Assembly: GCA_947630355.1 (NCBI GenBank)
Contig: CANRHJ010000089.1
Location: 1 to 7,978, forward strand
Source of the DNA: Candidatus Gastranaerophilales bacterium
Lineage (GTDB): Bacteria; Cyanobacteriota; Vampirovibrionia; Gastranaerophilales; Gastranaerophilaceae
DNA length: 7,978 nucleotides
Direction of reading: 5' to 3'
Position 1 is the first letter of the stretch, and each line of letters opens with the position of its first letter. A program made the translations under genes and the position numbers. Positions 5,323-7,978 of this stretch are shown piece after piece. The notes beneath the pieces are model-generated. The model saw only the letters and a list, made by a program, of their open reading frames with translations. It had not been told where the DNA came from and did not search any database.

Positions 5323-6435
5323 TTATGATTCTATTGATCCCATTATTTCTAATACTTCTATTACATTGTCATATCCGTATTGAGAAACTAATTCATCTAA
5401 TGATGTTTTACCTTCTGCGATTTTTTGTGCTATTGCTTTAGGTGCGCCCTTTAGTTTTGAACCTAATGCTGATATATTTTCTTTAGTTACTGATGATTTA
5501 ACTTTGTTGTATAAATTTTGAGCTGTTGTTTTCGGATCTTTAACTGCATCCTTAACTGCATTTTTAACTACATCTGCCTTATTTTCAACTGTGCTTGAAA
5601 CATTATCCATTTTATTTGCTATAGTTTTGGCATCATCGCTTAAAAATGCTTCACGTGCTTCAGCTTCTTTAAGAACTGACACTTCCTCATCTGTTAATGC
5701 TGATTTGGTGTCAATCTTAGCTGCTTTATTTTGTGCATTTTTGTATTGTAATGCTTCTGCAGTAGATTTGGCTGCTGCACCAATTGATTTTGCTCTGTTT
5801 GTGGTCGATGACACCATATCATGTCCTAATGCTTTCGCTTTTGACATAAGTGATGCATCTTTACCCAATTCACTTGTAGCACTTCCGCCGTTAATACCGG
5901 CTGTAGATGTCTTCATTACCGCATTGTAGCTTGCTTCTGCACCGGCTACCGATAATCCTGTTGTTAGTGCTCCACCGCCGACATCTTGCCAAGCCAGTTT
6001 CGCTTCAGCATCTGTATCTGCAGTTGCTGCATTATATACACCTTTTCCTATTTGTACTGCGCCTGTAACTGCTCCTATTCCGCATGCAACAAGACCAACT
6101 GCGGGGAATGCTACACAAACTGCCGCTGTTGCTGCTGTTAATAATGTTTTTCCAAGTGAAAATTTACCGTCTTTTCCTGTAAAACATCCTTTCACCATGT
6201 TAACTGCGGTTTTTCCCACACCTTTTATTGTATTCCATAGTGCACTGCCAAATCCGATTTTACCGTCGTCTTTTCCGTCCGTACAAGTTTCTCCTGATAT
6301 TTGAACACTGTCGTTTGTATCATATTTGTTACTTGCTTGTGAATTTGTTGTTGTAACGGGTTTATAAGTCACAAGCGGTGTGTTTTGAAATTCTTTCCAT
6401 TTACTGTAATCAATCCCAGAATAATTAACGGCCAT
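5323..6435 (-). CDS. Ala/Gly/Lys-rich protein of unknown function with a hydrophobic core segment
   Basis: I do not recognise a named family. The 370 residues divide as follows. The polar N-terminus (1-60) begins MAVNYSGIDYSKW and contains DSVQISGE, an element reminiscent of N-termini of flagellar or type III-exported proteins. Residues 61-92 hold small amphipathic stretches (GFGSALWNTIKGVGKTAVNM). Residues 95-135 are hydrophobic and Ala/Gly-rich, able to form one or two membrane-active helices (TLLTAATAAVCVAFPAVGLV). An Ala/Gly linker follows to about 170, then a long Ala/Lys/Ser helical region (190-345), probably coiled or amphipathic, and a short acidic C-terminal helix. There is no Sec signal peptide. 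The composition suggests a secreted, surface or membrane-inserting protein, possibly effector-like, but this is inference only. A perfect AGGAGG Shine-Dalgarno (complement 6441-6446) lies 5 bases from the ATG, implying strong translation. It is flanked by terminators and is probably monocistronic. Confidence 0.85.
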   Translation of the reverse strand: MAVNYSGIDYSKWKEFQNTPLVTYKPVTTTNSQASNKYDTNDSVQISGETCTDGKDDGKIGFGSALWNTIKGVGKTAVNMVKGCFTGKDGKFSLGKTLLTAATAAVCVAFPAVGLVACGIGAVTGAVQIGKGVYNAATADTDAEAKLAWQDVGGGALTTGLSVAGAEASYNAVMKTSTAGINGGSATSELGKDASLMSKAKALGHDMVSSTTNRAKSIGAAAKSTAEALQYKNAQNKAAKIDTKSALTDEEVSVLKEAEAREAFLSDDAKTIANKMDNVSSTVENKADVVKNAVKDAVKDPKTTAQNLYNKVKSSVTKENISALGSKLKGAPKAIAQKIAEGKTSLDELVSQYGYDNVIEVLEIMGSIES

Positions 6436-6538
6436 ATTTTCCTCCTCGTTAAATAATACACATAAATTCTTCTATAATTATTTAAAGATTTTTTACTCTT
6501 AAAAATTTACTTTATTTATTAATATGTTAAGAAATATT

Positions 6539-6568
6539 AAAAAGGACAGCAAAAATGCTGTCCTTTTT
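6539..6568. terminator. Rho-independent terminator of fabF
   Basis: GGACAGCA (6544-6551), loop AAAA, TGCTGTCC (6556-6563), extended by five A-T pairs on each side. On the minus strand it lies just past the fabF stop at 6586 and ends in a T-run. Its symmetrical A/T flanks would also allow function on the plus strand. Confidence 0.92.
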
Positions 6569-6585
6569 TATGTGTTATTTATTAT

Positions 6586-7845
6586 TTAGCAATATTTTTT
6601 ATATATTAATACCGCGTTATGACCGCCAAAACCGAATGAGTTAGTTAAAGCTATATTAACATTCATTTTTTCGGCTTTATTAGGTACGTAATTTAAATCG
6701 GCTACTTCTTCATCAAGATTATCCAGATTAATCGTGGGCGGAATTATACCGTCATTTAAGGCATGAATGCAAATAACGGATTCTGCGGCACCCGATGCAC
6801 CAAGCATATGGCCTGTTTCTGATTTCGTTGAACTTACTCTTAAATTCGGATTTGTTTTTCTGTCACCGAATACCTTTGCAATTGCTTTTGTTTCCGCAAT
6901 ATCACCAAGATGCGTACTGGTTCCGTGTGTGTTTATATATTGAACATCACTCGGTTTTATTCCGGCATCTTTTAAAGCAAATTCCATAGCTTTAGCAGCA
7001 CTTGAACCGTCCGGAGATGGCGCTACTACATCATAAGCATCTCCTGTTTGTCCAAAACCTATTATTTCCGCTAAAATTTTTGCTCCGCGTTTTTTTGCGT
7101 GCTCAAGTTCTTCTAAAATCAAAACTCCCGCACCTTCTGCCATTACAAATCCGTCTCTGTCTTTATCATAGGGCCTTGATGCTTTCTCGGGTTCGTCATT
7201 TCGCTTTGAAAGTGTTTTCGCTGCAGTAAATGCACCTAAACCTATCATACATATAACAGCCTCACTCCCGCCTGCTATAACCGCATCAGCTTCATCATAC
7301 TGTATTGCCCTGAATGCATCTCCAATACAATGCGCAGATGTCGCACAAGCCGATACTACTGCCTTATTTACTCCTTTTGCACCGGTTTCTATAGATATTT
7401 TCCCGGCTCCCATATCGCATATTAACATCGGTATTGTAAAGGGAGAACATTTCGTGGGACCTTTGTTTATCATATCAACGTAACTTTTTTCTATCGTATG
7501 AAATCCGCCTGCCGCTGAACCTACTATACAGCCAAATCTGTACGGATCAATCCCTGAATTCTTTATTCCTGATGATTCTACCGCTTCCCTCGCTGCTACT
7601 ATAGCATATTGCAAATATTTGTCCAATCTTCTTGCTTCTTTAGGCTCAAAATAATTAATAGGATTAAAAACTGATTCTTTAATTTCACCGCCGATTAAAA
7701 CAGTGTGCCCGCTCATATCCCCCATATTCTCAATTCTCGAAACGGCGCTCTTTCCGTTTACAACACCATTCCATAACTTTTCTGAGCCGACTCCGTATGG
7801 CGATACCACGCCCATTCCTGTTACTACTACACGTCTTTTTGTCAT
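6586..7845 (-). CDS. fabF: 3-oxoacyl-[acyl-carrier-protein] synthase II (KAS II)
   Basis: A complete 419-residue condensing enzyme of the FabF type, which extends acyl-ACP with malonyl-ACP in cytoplasmic type II fatty acid synthesis. The N-terminus RRVVVTGMGVVSPYG is typical. The catalytic triad is intact: nucleophile C167 in SACATSAHC, H307 in NTHGTST and H346 in KSETGHMLGASG. The RPYDKDRDGFVMAEGAG block (224-240) and the C-terminal SFGFGGHN are present. The length is normal for FabF (about 410-420). The position before TGH is Glu (E343), where E. coli has Met. The start is supported by an AGGTG Shine-Dalgarno 5 bases upstream. No acpP or other fab gene is visible inside the window; the upstream neighbour lies beyond 7978. 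Confidence 0.97.
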   Translation of the reverse strand: MTKRRVVVTGMGVVSPYGVGSEKLWNGVVNGKSAVSRIENMGDMSGHTVLIGGEIKESVFNPINYFEPKEARRLDKYLQYAIVAAREAVESSGIKNSGIDPYRFGCIVGSAAGGFHTIEKSYVDMINKGPTKCSPFTIPMLICDMGAGKISIETGAKGVNKAVVSACATSAHCIGDAFRAIQYDEADAVIAGGSEAVICMIGLGAFTAAKTLSKRNDEPEKASRPYDKDRDGFVMAEGAGVLILEELEHAKKRGAKILAEIIGFGQTGDAYDVVAPSPDGSSAAKAMEFALKDAGIKPSDVQYINTHGTSTHLGDIAETKAIAKVFGDRKTNPNLRVSSTKSETGHMLGASGAAESVICIHALNDGIIPPTINLDNLDEEVADLNYVPNKAEKMNVNIALTNSFGFGGHNAVLIYKKYC

Positions 7846-7871
7846 TTCTTCACCTATTTACCTATTAATAA

Positions 7872-7909
7872 TAATGAGGAGAACTTGCATACTCAAGAAC
7901 CCCTCATTA
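7872..7909 (-). promoter_or_regulatory. Imperfect hairpin in the fabF upstream region (terminator of the upstream gene or leader structure)
   Basis: TAATGAGG (7872-7879) pairs with CCTCATTA (7902-7909) in an 8-bp outer stem, continued by an inner CTTG/CAAG stem (7884-7887 with 7894-7897) across a small internal loop. On the minus strand it is followed by TTATTAATAGG rather than a clean T-run, so it is a poor classical terminator. It lies about 27 bases upstream of the fabF ATG and may be a 5' leader element. The rest of 7846-7978 shows no convincing promoter. Confidence 0.4.
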
Positions 7910-7978
7910 AACCTAACTTGATTTAATCCGGCTACGCAACATCCCGTTTGCTAATTACAACCGTAAAGTTGCTCACCT

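Noticed and set aside
7932..7976. Possible C-terminal tail of an upstream minus-strand gene (VSNFTVVISKRDVA then stop)
   Set aside because: Two minus-strand frames are open at the window edge for a few codons (the other ends GEQLYGCN at about 7952), so chance is as likely and no family can be recognised from so few residues.

Overview
The window is low-GC bacterial chromosome, most likely from an uncultured gut member of the Gastranaerophilales (Vampirovibrionia, formerly Melainabacteria, non-photosynthetic relatives of cyanobacteria). This assignment is inferred from AT-rich composition and from a prepilin-like gene whose N-terminal signature (FTLAEVLITL..VGVVAAITIP) and Cys-rich C-terminus (PNTVGKDIF ... 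GWSCAEY) are of a kind I associate with that group. No rRNA, tRNA, CRISPR array, transposase or phage gene was seen.

Layout. Positions 1-510 hold the 3' end of an unrecognised envelope-like protein gene, followed by a clear terminator. A bidirectional terminator (622-647) overlaps the stop codon of yebC (646-1398, minus strand), a translation or regulatory factor of the YebC/TACO1 family. The 328-base gap between yebC and the next gene is mostly filled by a 193-bp imperfect inverted repeat with a GC-rich tip (1467-1659), followed by a good sigma70-type promoter (1671-1699). That promoter and a good Shine-Dalgarno lead to an ATG at 1727, which is out of frame with the prepilin ORF (1768-2499) because of a run of nine C. 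One extra C, or two fewer, would restore a full-length product, so this looks like a phase-variable pseudopilin or an assembly error.

Next come three plus-strand genes: a seven-repeat TPR protein (2540-3319), possibly translated from a leaderless mRNA; a small CPYC glutaredoxin (3392-3658); and, 12 bases later, a 536-residue homologue of the hybrid-cluster protein Hcp (3671-5281). By my alignment from memory, the Hcp-like protein has lost all seven hybrid-cluster ligands and the N-terminal iron-sulfur cysteines while keeping the fold signature and an intact reading frame. I consider the glutaredoxin plus cofactor-less Hcp pair the most interesting item in the window.

A terminator hairpin overlapping the Hcp-like stop codon separates it from a convergent gene for an Ala/Gly/Lys-rich protein of unknown function (5323-6435, minus). 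After another strong terminator (6539-6568) comes fabF (6586-7845, minus), a complete beta-ketoacyl-ACP synthase II with an intact Cys-His-His triad. The last 133 bases are the fabF upstream region and contain one imperfect hairpin.

The window mixes housekeeping genes (yebC, fabF) with poorly characterised lineage-type genes. Alignments, family assignments and the taxonomic guess rest on reading the sequence and remembered family motifs; no database search was done.
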